Source: Candidatus Bathyarchaeota archaeon B63 (lineage in GTDB: Archaea; Thermoproteota; Bathyarchaeia; Bathyarchaeales; DTEX01). From it: a stretch of DNA of 5,328 nt. Positions 5,261 through 5,328 of this stretch are shown in pieces; the first letter of the stretch is position 1; every line of letters starts with the position of its first letter. The notes beneath the pieces are model-generated. The model saw only the letters and a list, made by a program, of their open reading frames with translations. It was not told where the DNA came from and searched no databases. The stretch lies in assembly GCA_001593845.1 (NCBI GenBank), contig LUCF01000068.1, positions 1-5,328 on the forward strand. The letters run 5' to 3'. The translations under genes were made by a program, and so were the position numbers.

Positions 5261-5328
5261 ATGCCCAACAGCCGAGGGAAACTCATGGAGTTTTGTCCAG
5301 AGTGCGGCACACGTCTAGTTCGAAGACA
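5261..5328 (+). CDS. TFS/RPB9-like zinc ribbon protein, N-terminal fragment (3' end outside window)
   Basis: Only 22 codons are visible before the window ends. They read MPNSRGKL followed by MEFCPECGTRLV, which contains a CPxCG zinc knuckle as at the N terminus of archaeal transcription elongation factor S (TFS) and RPB9-type RNA polymerase subunits. TFS stimulates transcript cleavage by backtracked RNA polymerase through a C-terminal zinc ribbon, which is not in view. Two in-frame starts are possible: ATG 5261, at the predicted transcription start (leaderless), or ATG 5285, which gives the family-typical short N terminus (M-x-FCP) and has GAGGGA upstream. Other small zinc-ribbon proteins begin similarly, so the identity is provisional. 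Confidence 0.6.
   Translation, partial: MPNSRGKLMEFCPECGTRLVRR
5274..5279 (+). promoter_or_regulatory. Possible ribosome binding site for the internal ATG of the TFS-like gene
   Basis: GAGGGA ends 5 bases before the in-frame ATG at 5285. Together with the M-x-FCP start usual for TFS, it argues for translation from 5285 with a leader of about 24 bases, against the leaderless ATG at 5261. Confidence 0.4.

Overview
The window looks archaeal. It carries the 3' part of an archaeal-type prolyl-tRNA synthetase, the likely first codons of a TFS-like RNA polymerase zinc ribbon, a stand-alone Lrp/AsnC ligand-binding (RAM) domain protein, and TATA-box-like elements 24-31 bases upstream of starts. Arg codons AGG/AGA and Ile codon ATA are frequent and the DNA is moderately GC-rich, which fits a thermophilic archaeon, plausibly of the Thermoproteota/TACK group. 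The lineage cannot be fixed from the sequence alone.

Layout. Bases 2-883 (+) hold the C-terminal part of ProS, cut by the window edge. After a 96-base spacer, a compact three-gene operon runs from 980 to 4175 (+): EtfB, EtfA and a GlcD-type FAD-linked 2-hydroxyacid dehydrogenase. Each junction is a 4-base start/stop overlap, and a T-rich tract follows the last gene. Convergent to it, on the minus strand, lies a YcbL/glyoxalase II-like metallo-beta-lactamase-fold hydrolase (4143-4802), whose 3' end overlaps the dehydrogenase gene by 33 bases. Upstream of that on the same strand is the 88-residue RAM-domain protein (4892-5158). A 102-base divergent promoter region follows, and then the start of the TFS-like gene (5261 onward, +).

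How the genes work together. EtfB has the DGDTAQVGP signature that, in the ETF family, goes with the electron-bifurcating group. EtfA has a full FAD domain but no N-terminal ferredoxin domain. The adjacent dehydrogenase has the complete PCMH-type FAD domain and GlcD C-terminal motifs, and no GlcE/GlcF-type partner is visible. The simplest reading is a flavin-based complex like the lactate dehydrogenase/EtfAB (LctBCD) system of Acetobacterium woodii. It would oxidise lactate or another 2-hydroxyacid and pass electrons through ETF to NAD+ or NADH/ferredoxin. Substrate and acceptors are inferred.

The most distinctive non-coding stretch is 5159-5260. It holds two divergent TATA boxes, each placed for a leaderless or near-leaderless transcript, and two perfect inverted repeats: a 7-bp-arm repeat overlapping the RAM-gene TATA box, and a 13-bp palindrome just upstream of the TFS-gene TATA box. 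These look like operator sites.
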